64,000 nucleotides of DNA from Methanosphaera sp. (GCF_022768985.1 NZ_JALEKL010000003.1:1-64000), one strand, 5' to 3'. Counted from the first letter of the stretch, positions 36,271-45,606 are shown. Made by a program: numbers and translations. Notes: generated from the letters alone by a model not told the origin.

Positions 36271-37062
36271 ATGGATTTAGTAGATTTATTTAAGGATTCA
36301 TTAAGATATCCGGCAGAAAATCGTATGGCATGGCTTATGATTATGGTAATTTGTTTTGTTAATTCAATATTTTCTATGGCTTTAGCATCAATTGAAGATA
36401 ATATTGTTGTAACAGTAATTGTTTCAATCATAGTACTTATTGTATCTTTAGTATGTGCGGGTTTTTCTCTTAAAGTTATAAGAAGTCAAATTGATAATAC
36501 AGAAGTTACAACAAATGACATGACACAATTACCTGAAAATATTACATCAGATCTAGTAGGTGGAATAAAAGTTGCAGTTGTTGAAATAGTATATTCACTT
36601 GTTGCATTTGCAATTACATTTATATTCACATATCTTTCAGGATCATGGGATAAAATTATAAGTTTCATAAGTCAACTTCTTGCTGTTGGAAATGTTGATG
36701 TTATCCCAACAAGTCAAATTGTTAGCTTTGCATATTCTATGATATTTGTTGTATTTGTTGGAGTAATTCTTGCAATTATTGTATATTTACTACAAACAAC
36801 ATCTATAGTAAAACTTGCAGAAACTGGAAGTATAATGGATGCTCTTAATATTAAAGATGTATTATCCAGAATTTCAACAGTTGGATGGGGAAGATACATT
36901 ATATTCATGGTACTTCTTGCAATTATACTATTTGTTGCTGTAATTGTACTTGGTATTGTTTCTATGATTCCATATGTTGGTGGAATTATTGCAGATACAA
37001 TCGTTGGATCATACATAATTCTTATGATGTATGCATCTATTGGTAAATTATTTGCAAACTAG
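36271..37062 (+). CDS. DUF4013 membrane protein 6
   Basis: This codes for 263 residues: MDLVDLFKDSLRYPAENRMAW, FSLKVIRSQIDNTEVTT, VKLAETGSIMDALNIKDV, SRISTVGWGRYI and MIPYVGGIIADTIVGSY. Likely helices lie at about 20-40, 44-66, 100-120, 150-172, 212-235 and 240-260. The acidic loop after helix 2 (TTNDMTQLPENITSDLVGG) is conserved across the set. GGGGTGAAAAAG precedes the ATG, and a 21-bp promoter-like element is shared with member 8. Confidence 0.8.
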   Translation: MDLVDLFKDSLRYPAENRMAWLMIMVICFVNSIFSMALASIEDNIVVTVIVSIIVLIVSLVCAGFSLKVIRSQIDNTEVTTNDMTQLPENITSDLVGGIKVAVVEIVYSLVAFAITFIFTYLSGSWDKIISFISQLLAVGNVDVIPTSQIVSFAYSMIFVVFVGVILAIIVYLLQTTSIVKLAETGSIMDALNIKDVLSRISTVGWGRYIIFMVLLAIILFVAVIVLGIVSMIPYVGGIIADTIVGSYIILMMYASIGKLFAN

Positions 37063-37083
37063 AATATGAAAAAAAAATTATTT

Positions 37084-37115
37084 AACCTTCCCTTTTTTTT
37101 ATTTTTCTTTTTTTT
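37084..37115 (+). terminator. C/T-rich 3' end of DUF4013 gene 6
   Basis: AACCTTCCC is followed by T8, ATTTTTC and T8, nearly the same arrangement as after DUF4013 gene 3. Confidence 0.5.
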
Positions 37116-37262
37116 ACCCGGGCTTATTTTCATTATTTAAAAAATTATATCAATTAGTTAGGATAAAAACAATATTTTATATGTAAATCTAATTTTTTTT
37201 AATGGGAAATTAATATTATAAACAAAAAAATAATTTTATTAGGAGTGTTTGGTGATGATTTT

Positions 37263-38066
37263 ATGCTAAATATAGAGGGTAGTTTAGATTTATTTAAGGA
37301 TTCATTAAGATATCCAATAGAAAATCCAAAAGTTTGGCTAAGTTTTATTATTCTATTTTTTATAACAACAATTTTTAGTTTAACAGTATTTTCAACTATA
37401 GATAATACACCTTTATTTGTAATATTTGGTATCTTATTTATTGTTATGTCTGTTATAACACTTGGTTTTAGTATGAAGATTATAAGAAATCAAATATATG
37501 GATCTGATGTAATAGTAGATGATATGGATGAAATTCCATCAAATATTAAGGATGATTTTATTGAAGGAATCGAGGCAGTAGTAGTTGAAGTTATATATCT
37601 GGTTATTCCTGCCATGTTTTTATTTATCCTAACATATATTACAGGTTTATTTGACTGGATTGTTAATTTTACAATACAACTTCTTATGAGTAGTGGTATT
37701 GATGGTGTAGTATTTAGTCAACTTAGTAGTTTTATTCATACATTAATATCTATAGTATTTTGTGGTGTTGCTGTTGAATCTGTAATGTTTCTAATTTCAA
37801 CAATTGCTATTGCAAAACATGCAGCAGATGAAAGTATGATGAGTGCATTAAATATCAGGGGTATTCTTTCAAAAATTTCATCAATTGGATGGGATGAATA
37901 TGTAGTGTATCTAATTTTACTTATACTAACAATATCAGTTCTTAATATTATACTCACTATTGTTTGTATGATTCCATATGTTGGTAAGGTTATTTCATTT
38001 ACAATGGTAGGATCATATATCTTAATTGTTACTAATGTATCACTTGGGAAAATTTATACACAGTAA
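37263..38066 (+). CDS. DUF4013 membrane protein 7
   Basis: This codes for 267 residues: SLDLFKDSLRYPIENPKVW, FSMKIIRNQIYGSDVIV, DMDEIPSNIKDDFIEGIEA, LNIRGILSKISSIGWDEYV and MIPYVGKVISFTMVGSY. The usual AKLAETG segment has changed to AKHAADESMM. I start at the ATG at 37263, preceded by GGTGATG; an in-frame GTG at 37245 would add MFGDDF. Function is unknown. Confidence 0.78.
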   Translation: MLNIEGSLDLFKDSLRYPIENPKVWLSFIILFFITTIFSLTVFSTIDNTPLFVIFGILFIVMSVITLGFSMKIIRNQIYGSDVIVDDMDEIPSNIKDDFIEGIEAVVVEVIYLVIPAMFLFILTYITGLFDWIVNFTIQLLMSSGIDGVVFSQLSSFIHTLISIVFCGVAVESVMFLISTIAIAKHAADESMMSALNIRGILSKISSIGWDEYVVYLILLILTISVLNIILTIVCMIPYVGKVISFTMVGSYILIVTNVSLGKIYTQ

Positions 38067-38220
38067 TAATTCACTTAATCTTCTTTTTTCTTTTTTTTAA
38101 GAGCTTTAATTTAGCAGTATTTCAATATTTTATCTTATTTTTTAAAATATCACTTTCATTTATGTTTTTTATTGTATGAATTTTTATTCATATGTTTATT
38201 TTATTAACTAAACTATAATA

Positions 38221-38241
38221 ATAACTTATTATAAATTAACT
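38221..38241 (+). promoter_or_regulatory. Shared 21-bp promoter element, copy 2
   Basis: This is identical over 21 bp to the element at 36217-36237, with the same 33-bp distance to the ATG. It includes a TATA-like TTATAAATTAA core. Confidence 0.55.
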
Positions 38242-38274
38242 TTATCAAATCTAATTTTAATGAGGTGAAAAGAT

Positions 38275-39093
38275 ATGGATTTAGTAGATATGATTAAGGA
38301 CTCATTAAGATATCCAACAGAAAATTATATGACATGGGCAGTACTTGCTGTAATATGTTTCATAATAAGTATATGTTCACTAGCACAATACTCAGTAAAT
38401 AACTCTATAGTATCAGCTGTAATGTCAATTATAGTAATACTTGTAACATTTATTGAACTTGGATATTGTCTTAAACTTACAAAAAGTCAAATTAATGGTC
38501 CTGAAGTAACAGTAAAGAAAATGGATGAACTTCCAGAAGTAATTAAAAATGAATTTATAGATGGTATAAAATTAACAGTAGTGGCAATAGTATACATGAT
38601 TGTACCTGCAATTATATTTGCAATTCTTGCATTCCTTACAGGTGCATGGAGTAAAATTAGTGTATTTGTAGGATATTTTACAAATGCAGGAATTAATGCA
38701 GTTATGTCAAATCCTGAAGCTGTTGTAAATGCAATTCCTAACGCTGTAATTGTAGACTTTGCATCATCTGCAATGTTCCTTACAATTCTTGGTGTAATTC
38801 TTATGATTGTATTTACATTACTTCTTGAAATTGCAACAGCTAAACTTGCAGAAACAGGAAGTATAACAGATGCAATTAACTTCAAAGTTGTAGTTGAAAA
38901 AATATCATCAATTGGATGGGGAAGATACATTGTATATGCAATTATAATGGCTATTCTTGGAATTGTTTGTTTTATCATTCAATTAATTGTAAGTATGATT
39001 CCAGCAGTTGGTCCTATAGTTTCAGATACAATTGTAGTATCATTCTATATAATGTTTTCATCTATTGCACTTGGTAAACTTTGTGCATACTAA
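38275..39093 (+). CDS. DUF4013 membrane protein 8
   Basis: This codes for 272 residues, the last of the array: MDLVDMIKDSLRYPTENYMTW, YCLKLTKSQINGPEVTV, DELPEVIKNEFIDGIKL, TAKLAETGSITDAINFKVV, SSIGWGRYI and MIPAVGPIVSDTIVVSF. Six membrane helices are likely. GAGGTGAAAAGAT precedes the ATG. It carries the same upstream 21-bp element as member 6, which implies joint control. Confidence 0.8.
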   Translation: MDLVDMIKDSLRYPTENYMTWAVLAVICFIISICSLAQYSVNNSIVSAVMSIIVILVTFIELGYCLKLTKSQINGPEVTVKKMDELPEVIKNEFIDGIKLTVVAIVYMIVPAIIFAILAFLTGAWSKISVFVGYFTNAGINAVMSNPEAVVNAIPNAVIVDFASSAMFLTILGVILMIVFTLLLEIATAKLAETGSITDAINFKVVVEKISSIGWGRYIVYAIIMAILGIVCFIIQLIVSMIPAVGPIVSDTIVVSFYIMFSSIALGKLCAY

Positions 39094-39507
39094 GATTGGA
39101 AAACATTTTTTTTCTTTTCTTTTTTTTATTTTTTTTATAAAATTCTAATTTCTTCAAGACTATTCTATTTTTTTTAGATTATTTTTTATTTCAATTTCAG
39201 ATTCAAAGTATATTTCATATTATTATGTGTAAGTGCATTGTTTATGTAGTAAGTGGATTTAGTATGTGTAAATAATTAATTATATTCATTTAATTCTTTT
39301 TTTGTTAATTTACAATTATTTAAATTAGTTTTATCATATATAGCAGTATTATTTCATTAATGTTGCTGTAATAAGAATAATATATTGATAATTAATATAT
39401 AATACAAAAAAATATACTAGTAATTATATAAAAAAGATTAAATATTTCTTTTTTTAAGTATTAATAAACTTTTAAAAAGAATTTTTCTAATTAAGAGGTG
39501 AAAAACT
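39094..39507 (+). other. Non-coding, very AT-rich stretch
   Basis: These 414 bp contain a T-rich 3' end for the last DUF4013 gene (39107-39140) and otherwise only short AT-rich repeats such as two TATGTGTAA copies near 39223 and 39261. I see no gene or clear structure. Confidence 0.5.
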
Positions 39508-39867
39508 ATGAAATTAAATAAAATAATTGCTGTTTTAATGGTACTACTTTTTAGTATGACAATGATGGGAATGGCAACAGCAACACCAGTAACTACAATA
39601 GAAGATGGAAGTGATAATCCTTTTATCCTTCATCATACTGATTGTAATTGTAAGTCTATGGATAAAGTAGAAGCACTTAAAGAACATCATCTTTATCATG
39701 CAGCAGCAGAAGTGGCATGTGAAAAAGTAAAACATGATAAAAATGCTAAAAGTAGTTATGGTGTACACTGTCCTAGTTGTGGAAGTGATAATGTTGGAAT
39801 GAGATTTGCTCTTGAAGGACGTTCATGGAAATGTTATTCTTGTGGATATGGATGGGGTAGTCTATAA
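39508..39867 (+). CDS. Exported small zinc-ribbon protein
   Basis: This codes for 119 residues that I do not recognise as a family. An N-terminal signal peptide is clear (KLNKIIAVLMVLLFSMTMMG, likely cleaved after ATA near residue 27). The mature part has a His/Cys-rich segment (HHTDCNCKSMDKVEALKEHH) and a C-terminal zinc ribbon (CPSC-16 residues-CYSC). A zinc ribbon outside the membrane is unusual. AAGAGGTGAAAAAC precedes the ATG, the same site style as the DUF4013 genes. It closes the island before cbf5. Confidence 0.7.
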   Translation: MKLNKIIAVLMVLLFSMTMMGMATATPVTTIEDGSDNPFILHHTDCNCKSMDKVEALKEHHLYHAAAEVACEKVKHDKNAKSSYGVHCPSCGSDNVGMRFALEGRSWKCYSCGYGWGSL

Positions 39868-40009
39868 TTTAGATCCTTTTTTAATTAAATCATTATGATT
39901 TCTATTTTTTTCTTTTTTTCTCTTTTTTTATATTTTCCTAAAATCGTGGATTTTATTAATTATTAACTTTATAAATTAATTATATAAGCGTAATATAAAG
40001 TTGATATTT

Positions 40010-40975
40010 ATGGCAGATTATGAGTATTTATGTGAGGCTGAAACTGATTATAGTTATGGTTGTCCTCCAGATGAAAGAAGTATTGAAGAACATATAGATC
40101 GTGGAATTATTAATCTTGATAAACCATCAGGTCCAACATCACATGAAATTGATATATGGGTAAAAGATATAATGCATACATCAAAAACAGGTCATGGTGG
40201 AACACTTGATCCTAAAGTTACAGGAGTACTACCTGTTGCATTAAATTCTGCAACAAAAGCATTACAACTACTACTTTTATCACCAAAGGAATATGTATGT
40301 CTTATGAGATTACACAAACCAATAGATGATGATGTAATACGTAGTGTTCTTGATGAATTTACAGGTAAAATCTATCAATTACCACCTGTTAAATCAGCAG
40401 TAAAACGTGAATTACGTGTAAGAAAGGTGTATGAAATAAAGCTTCTTGAAATACAAGATAACCAGGATGTACTTTTTAGAGTAACATGTGAGGCTGGAAC
40501 ATATATTCGTAAATTATGCCATGATATAGGTGAAGTTATTGGCTGTGGTGCACACATGGCAGAACTTAGACGTACAATGGCTGGTGCATTTAAAGAAGAT
40601 GAAACACTAACAACACTTCAAGATGTAACAGATGCATATTACTTCTATGAACATGAAGATGATCCATCATATCTATTTGATATAATACAGCCAATGGAAA
40701 ATGCAACACGTTATGTAAAGAAAATATATGTAAAAGATTCAGCAGTTGATGCAGTATGTCATGGATCTGATCTTGCAAATAGTGGAATTGTAAAACTAGA
40801 TAGTAAAATTAATAAAAATAATATTGTTGCTGTTATGACACTTAAAGATGAACTACTTGCAATTGGTCAGGCACTATGTTCAACTAGTGAAATTATTACA
40901 TCAGATACAAAAATTGTAGTAGATATACAAAAAGTATTTATATTACCAAAAACATATCCTATGATGTGGAAGTAA
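40010..40975 (+). CDS. cbf5: rRNA pseudouridine synthase Cbf5 (H/ACA RNP)
   Basis: This codes for 321 residues. The catalytic motif GHGGTLDPKVTGVLP holds Asp67, YVCLMRLHKP and TYIRKLCHDIG complete the TruB-type domain, and a PUA domain follows (about 233-310). With Nop10, Gar1 and L7Ae it makes guide-directed pseudouridine in rRNA, and it can act on tRNA position 55. The ATG at 40010 is the natural start; an in-frame TTG at 40001 lies upstream. In related genomes it follows rpl14e directly; here 16 kb intervene. Confidence 0.95.
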   Translation: MADYEYLCEAETDYSYGCPPDERSIEEHIDRGIINLDKPSGPTSHEIDIWVKDIMHTSKTGHGGTLDPKVTGVLPVALNSATKALQLLLLSPKEYVCLMRLHKPIDDDVIRSVLDEFTGKIYQLPPVKSAVKRELRVRKVYEIKLLEIQDNQDVLFRVTCEAGTYIRKLCHDIGEVIGCGAHMAELRRTMAGAFKEDETLTTLQDVTDAYYFYEHEDDPSYLFDIIQPMENATRYVKKIYVKDSAVDAVCHGSDLANSGIVKLDSKINKNNIVAVMTLKDELLAIGQALCSTSEIITSDTKIVVDIQKVFILPKTYPMMWK

Positions 40976-41316
40976 TTACATAGTAAAAAATAATAAAATT
41001 TATTTTTTTAGTATGAATTATTCTTCAATATGAAAACATTTTTTATTAACTGTAGAACCTTTAATTTAGTTAAGGGCGAGGTCAATATTTAAAAACAACA
41101 CATTATCCAATATGATTTTTTGGATGATATTTTAATGATTTTATGTAGATTATTAGCTTTGGCTATGTAAAATTATTCAAGGAAAAATGAAACTCAATTA
41201 AATTTTTCTAGATAGTAGTTGTTAAATAAGAAATTTAGTATTAATCTTGTAGAAAATTCTATGGCAAATGAAAAATTAGCTATTGAAGCAATGATTAATA
41301 TTAGAAAATTACAACT
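40976..41316 (+). other. Non-coding leader region before tRNA-Ser
   Basis: These 341 bp are mostly AT-rich. A promoter-like GGTCAATATTTAAAAAC lies at 41080-41096. A short hairpin (ATCCAA ... TTGGAT) follows at 41106-41126. An open 36-codon stretch (about 41217-41326), containing NLVENSMANEKLAIEAMINI, runs into the tRNA. It has protein-like composition but no convincing start, so I do not call it a gene. Confidence 0.4.
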
Positions 41317-41400
<84 letters not shown>

Positions 41401-41875
41401 TTTATAATTATTTTTTATAAATAAGAGAAATATTTTTTATTTAATTAATAATTATCTAGAAAAAGATTTCATTTTAAAAAAAATGACTTTTTTTATAAAT
41501 TATTAAAATTATTTATTATGCATATACTTTTTTTTAATCACAATTTAACTGTAAAAAAATTTCTTACAATAAAAAGTTTATTATTAGCTTTTGAGAATAT
41601 TTTTTCATCTGAATAAATTGTAAAAAGAATTCTAAACTAGATGGATTAGAAAAAATATAATAAATAAGAGAAATCACCTTCTAGATAAAACAATTAAACA
41701 CCAAAAAATAATATTTCTTAGTTGAAATAATTATAATGAAAATCAAAGCTTATTTTTTTCTTATAAACTAGAAATTACTTTCAAACACACAAATCTAGTT
41801 TAGAATTATTATTGAGTTATTTATTCAGAACTTTTTTAGTAAAATTAATAAAAACAAATAAATTGGAGAATTAGC
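41401..41875 (+). other. Long leader region between tRNA-Ser and rps13
   Basis: These 475 bp contain no gene. They carry a 15-bp exact direct repeat (ATAAATAAGAGAAAT at 41417-41431 and 41660-41674) and a 15-bp exact inverted repeat (AATTCTAAACTAGAT at 41628-41642 against ATCTAGTTTAGAATT at 41793-41807). The promoter of the rps13 operon must lie here, but too many TATA-like sequences exist to choose one. Confidence 0.55.
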
Positions 41876-42331
41876 ATGGCTGAAGAATTTAGACATATGG
41901 TTCGTATAACTCGTAAAGACGTTGACGGAAACAAAACAATAGCTTCTGCTTTAACAGAAATTAAAGGTATTGGTAAAGCTTTCGCTGTTGCAATATGTAA
42001 AGTTGCTGACTTAGATCAAGATGCACAAATCGGATACATCGATGATGAATCAGTACAAAAAATCGAAGAAGTTCTTGAAAACCCTCAAGAATTCGGAATT
42101 CCTGAATGGTTCTTAAACAGAAGAAACGACTATACAACAGGTGAAACAAAACACTTAATCGAAGCTGACTTAAACATGACACTTCGTGACGACCTTAACA
42201 GAATGAAAATGGTTAGAAGTTACAAAGGTAAAAGACATGAAGTTGGACTTCCAGTACGTGGTCAAAGAACTAAATCAACATTTAGACACGGATCTTCTGT
42301 TGGTGTAAGCAGAACAAGACCTGGTCAATAG
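41876..42331 (+). CDS. rps13: 30S ribosomal protein S13 (uS13)
   Basis: This codes for 151 residues of the archaeal long form. It contacts P-site tRNA and 23S rRNA from the head of the small subunit. It shows [20 protein letters not shown], the helix-hairpin-helix [16 protein letters not shown] and the basic C-terminus [16 protein letters not shown]. It starts the alpha-type operon rps13-rps4-rps11-rpoD. Confidence 0.96.
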   Translation: MAEEFRHMVRITRKDVDGNKTIASALTEIKGIGKAFAVAICKVADLDQDAQIGYIDDESVQKIEEVLENPQEFGIPEWFLNRRNDYTTGETKHLIEADLNMTLRDDLNRMKMVRSYKGKRHEVGLPVRGQRTKSTFRHGSSVGVSRTRPGQ

Positions 42332-42380
42332 ATAAGGAAATACAAAAATTTTTTAATATAAATTTAAAGGAGATTTGATT

Positions 42381-42947
42381 ATGGGAAATCCTAAAAAACC
42401 ACGAAAACAGTATGACACTCCATCACATCCATGGAATGCAGAACGTATTAAAGAAGAAAACAGATTAGCAAGTAAATATGGATTAAAAAACAAAAAAGAA
42501 ATATGGAAAGCTGAATCTAAAGTAAAAAGATACCGAAGAGATGCTCGTATCATCTTAGGTATGGATGCAGATGAAAGAGAAGCACAAGAAACTGAATTAA
42601 TGAATCATTTAGTAAGACTTGGATTCATTTCACCTAATGCTAAACTCGAAGAAGTATTAGATCTTAACGTAGAAGACGTATTAAGACGTAGATTACAAAG
42701 TTTAGTATTCAAAAAAGGTTTAAGTAACACAGCTAAAGAAGCAAGACTATTTGTTGTACACGGTCACATTACACTTAACGGTAAAAAAATTAATGCACCA
42801 GGACATTTAGTTGAAAAAGCTGACGAAGATAACATAGGATTCTATCCAGGTTCACCAGTTGCTAAAAACTTCACAAGCACAGAAGAAACAAAAGAAGAAG
42901 CTGCAGAAGTAGAAGCAACAGCAGATGAAGAACCAAAGGACGAATAG
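42381..42947 (+). CDS. rps4: 30S ribosomal protein S4 (uS4)
   Basis: This codes for 188 residues: an N-terminal basic region ([17 protein letters not shown]), the S4 RNA-binding domain ([35 protein letters not shown]) and an acidic tail ([21 protein letters not shown]) from about residue 165. It is a primary 16S binder. The ATG at 42381 follows AAAGGAGATTTG; an in-frame TTG at 42375 lies within that site. Confidence 0.96.
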   Translation: MGNPKKPRKQYDTPSHPWNAERIKEENRLASKYGLKNKKEIWKAESKVKRYRRDARIILGMDADEREAQETELMNHLVRLGFISPNAKLEEVLDLNVEDVLRRRLQSLVFKKGLSNTAKEARLFVVHGHITLNGKKINAPGHLVEKADEDNIGFYPGSPVAKNFTSTEETKEEAAEVEATADEEPKDE

Positions 42948-42983
42948 ATCCAAATATAAGGAATAAATTATAAGGGTGATAAA

Positions 42984-43376
42984 ATGGCAGAACAAGAGAA
43001 ATGGGGTGTAGCTCACGTTTACTCATCTTTTAACAACACTATTATAACTGTTACAGATATTACTGGTGCTGAAACCATAACACAATGGTCTGGTGGAAAA
43101 GTTGTAAGATCAGACAGACAAGAATCATCACCATTTGCAGCTATGGAAGCAGCAAACAGAGTAGCAGATGATATTAAAGAAAAAGGAATTGCTGGTCTTC
43201 ATATTAAAGTACGAGCTTCTGGAGGAAATGGTCCAAGAACACCAGGACCTGGTGCTCAAGCAACAATAAGAGCATTAGCAAGAGCTGGTATAAAAATTGG
43301 TAAAATTGAAGATGTAACTCCTATACCTCACGATGGTACTGGTAGACCTGGTGGTAAAAGAGGTAGAAGAGTATAA
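42984..43376 (+). CDS. rps11: 30S ribosomal protein S11 (uS11)
   Basis: These 130 residues match archaeal S11 ([40 protein letters not shown]; the basic end [13 protein letters not shown]). It forms part of the platform near the mRNA exit site. AAGGGTGAT precedes the ATG. Confidence 0.97.
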   Translation: MAEQEKWGVAHVYSSFNNTIITVTDITGAETITQWSGGKVVRSDRQESSPFAAMEAANRVADDIKEKGIAGLHIKVRASGGNGPRTPGPGAQATIRALARAGIKIGKIEDVTPIPHDGTGRPGGKRGRRV

Positions 43377-43400
43377 GTATTTTAAGAAAAGGGTCATAAC

Positions 43401-44198
43401 ATGAATATAGAAATTAGATATAAGGATGAAGAAAAAGCTGTATTTGTTGTAGATGGTGTAGATGATACATTTATTAATACAATAAGAAGAATTTGTCTTG
43501 TTGAAATTCCAACATTTGCAATAGAAGATGTAAATATTTACAAAAACGATGCAAAAATGTTTGATGAAGTTTTAGCTCACAGATTAGGATTAATTCCATT
43601 AGTAACTGATCTTGATTCTCATATCATGCCGAAAGATTGTGACTGTGAATCACACTGTGAAAAATGCAGCGTTTCATTTCTTCTAAAAGAAAAAGGTCCT
43701 AAAATAGTATATTCAAAAGATCTTAAATCAGACGACCCAGTTGTAAAACCAGTTTATGATACAATACCAATAGTAAGACTTCGGGAAGGCGAAGAAGTAG
43801 AACTTGAAGCTATTGCAGAAATAGGATTAGGTTCAGAACATGCAAAATGGCAGGCAACAACAACTTGTGGATATAAATATTATCCAAGAATTTCAATAGA
43901 ACAGGATAAATTATCAGATCTTGAAGAATATGTTGAAGAATGTCCAAGAAATGTATTATCAATTGATGGTGATGAACTTGCAATTGGTGATATTGAAAAA
44001 TGTTCAACATGCCGAACATGTCAAAGATTATCTGAAAAAGATGACAATGCAATAGTAGTTGACTTTGAAGAAAATAAATATATTTTCAACCTTGAAACAG
44101 ATGGTTCACTAACACCTGTTGAAGTTCTTACAATAGCTTGTGATATACTATCAGAAAAAGCAGATAATATCATAAATTTTGTGAATGAGGAGGAATAG
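43401..44198 (+). CDS. rpoD: DNA-directed RNA polymerase subunit D with Fe-S domain
   Basis: This codes for 265 residues, the archaeal counterpart of Rpb3 and of half the bacterial alpha dimer; it pairs with subunit L to start polymerase assembly. The dimerisation segment FINTIRRICLVEIPTFAIEDV is at the N-terminus. A cysteine cluster (CDCESHCEKC, then CPRNV and CSTCRTC near 175-215) forms the ferredoxin-like domain that holds one or two Fe-S clusters in methanogens. Its place after rps11 mirrors bacterial rpoA. Confidence 0.96.
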   Translation: MNIEIRYKDEEKAVFVVDGVDDTFINTIRRICLVEIPTFAIEDVNIYKNDAKMFDEVLAHRLGLIPLVTDLDSHIMPKDCDCESHCEKCSVSFLLKEKGPKIVYSKDLKSDDPVVKPVYDTIPIVRLREGEEVELEAIAEIGLGSEHAKWQATTTCGYKYYPRISIEQDKLSDLEEYVEECPRNVLSIDGDELAIGDIEKCSTCRTCQRLSEKDDNAIVVDFEENKYIFNLETDGSLTPVEVLTIACDILSEKADNIINFVNEEE

Positions 44199-44203
44199 TA
44201 AAA

Positions 44204-44563
44204 ATGAAATTAACAAAAACTAACCCAAATACTGTAAATTTAATAAAATCCCTCACCAAACAATCATCTGCAGAAAATGCTCCTATATGGAAAGCTGTTG
44301 CTAACGATCTTTCAAGAGCTAATAGAAAAAATAAAGAAGTAAATGTTTACCATATAGCAAAAAACACAGCTGAAGATGATACTATAGTTGTACCAACAAA
44401 AGTTTTAGGTGAAGGTAACATAGAACACAGCGTAACTGTAGCAGCATTTAAATTCTCAGCAGAAGCAGAAGAAAAAATAACAGCTGCAGGCGGAAAATGC
44501 CTAAAAATCGATGAACTTATGGCTGAAAATCCAAAAGGATCTAACGTTAAAATCATAAAGTAG
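44204..44563 (+). CDS. rpl18e: 50S ribosomal protein L18e (eL18)
   Basis: These 119 residues (IKSLTKQSSAENAPIWKAVA; VVPTKVLGEGNIEHSVTVAA) match the archaeal/eukaryotic protein with an L15-like fold. The overlapping site GAGGAGGAATAG lies in the end of rpoD. rpl13 follows after 10 bp. Confidence 0.95.
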   Translation: MKLTKTNPNTVNLIKSLTKQSSAENAPIWKAVANDLSRANRKNKEVNVYHIAKNTAEDDTIVVPTKVLGEGNIEHSVTVAAFKFSAEAEEKITAAGGKCLKIDELMAENPKGSNVKIIK

Positions 44564-44573
44564 GTGAATTTGA

Positions 44574-45002
44574 ATGGTTACAATTATAGATGGAGAAGGA
44601 CTTGTATTAGGAAGACTAGCAAGTACAGTCAGTAAAAGATTACTTAACGGGGAAGAAATTACAATAATCAATGCTGACAAAATTATTATATCTGGAAATA
44701 AAGATTTTATCTATGCAAGATACAAACAAAGAGTGGACAGAGCAAGTATCTCAAACCCAAGAGATTTAGGTCCAAAATACCCACGTAGACCAGATGATAT
44801 ATTCAGAAGAACAGTTCGTGGAATGCTTCCATACAGAAAAGCACATGGAAGAACAGCTTACAAAAACTTAAAAGTAAATGTAGGTGTTCCAGTAGAACTC
44901 GAAGGACAAGAAACAGTTGAAGTAAAAGAAGCACAACCTAAAAACATAACAAAAAGTATGCAATTAGGTACAGTATCAAAATTATTAGGTGCTAAATTTT
45001 AG
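44574..45002 (+). CDS. rpl13: 50S ribosomal protein L13 (uL13)
   Basis: These 142 residues match archaeal L13 ([41 protein letters not shown]). It is an early 23S rRNA binder. TAGGTGAATTTG precedes the ATG; rps9 follows after 25 bp, as in bacteria. Confidence 0.96.
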   Translation: MVTIIDGEGLVLGRLASTVSKRLLNGEEITIINADKIIISGNKDFIYARYKQRVDRASISNPRDLGPKYPRRPDDIFRRTVRGMLPYRKAHGRTAYKNLKVNVGVPVELEGQETVEVKEAQPKNITKSMQLGTVSKLLGAKF

Positions 45003-45027
45003 ATAAATTCAGAAGGTAGTGTAAATT

Positions 45028-45432
45028 ATGGCTAAAACAGTACACGCTAGTGGAAAAAGAAAAACCGCTATTGCTAGAGGAACAGTTAAAGAAGGTAGCG
45101 GAAGAATAAAAATTAACAGTAAACCAGTTGAATTATATAACCCTGAATTAGCAAGACTTAAAATTTATGAACCTATAGAGCTTGCAGGGGAAGACTTAAT
45201 AAACTCTGTAGATATCAGCATAAGAGTTGTTGGTGGAGGAGTAATGGGTCAAGCAGAAGCAGCTCGTATGGTTATTGCTAAAGGACTAGTTGAATACACT
45301 GGTGACATGAATCTTAAAGACAGATACGTACAGTATGACAGAACAATGTTAGTAGGAGACCCACGTCGTACAGAATCCAAAAAATTCGGTGGACCTGGAG
45401 CAAGAGCAAGAAAACAAAAAAGTTACAGGTAA
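45028..45432 (+). CDS. rps9: 30S ribosomal protein S9 (uS9)
   Basis: These 134 residues match archaeal S9 ([43 protein letters not shown]), with the basic C-terminal tail RARKQKSYR that reaches the P-site tRNA. AGAAGGTAGTG precedes the ATG. rpoN begins 6 bp after its stop. Confidence 0.97.
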   Translation: MAKTVHASGKRKTAIARGTVKEGSGRIKINSKPVELYNPELARLKIYEPIELAGEDLINSVDISIRVVGGGVMGQAEAARMVIAKGLVEYTGDMNLKDRYVQYDRTMLVGDPRRTESKKFGGPGARARKQKSYR

Positions 45433-45438
45433 TTTTTT

Positions 45439-45606
45439 ATGTTACTCGTAAGATGTTTTACGTGTGGAAAGGTTATTTCAGCAAGTTTTGATGAATTTCA
45501 AGAAAGAGTAGCAGATGGTGAAGATCCTGGAGCTGTTCTTGACGATCTTGGAATTACAAAATATTGTTGTAGAAGAATGTTTATCTCACATGTTGATGTA
45601 TGGTAG
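45439..45606 (+). CDS. rpoN: DNA-directed RNA polymerase subunit N (Rpb10)
   Basis: This 55-residue gene starts at the ATG at 45439 and ends at TAG 45604-45606. The product [20 protein letters not shown] shows the CxxC half and KYCCRR the CC half of the unusual Rpb10 zinc bundle. It binds subunits D and L in the polymerase assembly platform. The order rpl13-rps9-rpoN is standard in archaea. Confidence 0.96.
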   Translation: MLLVRCFTCGKVISASFDEFQERVADGEDPGAVLDDLGITKYCCRRMFISHVDVW

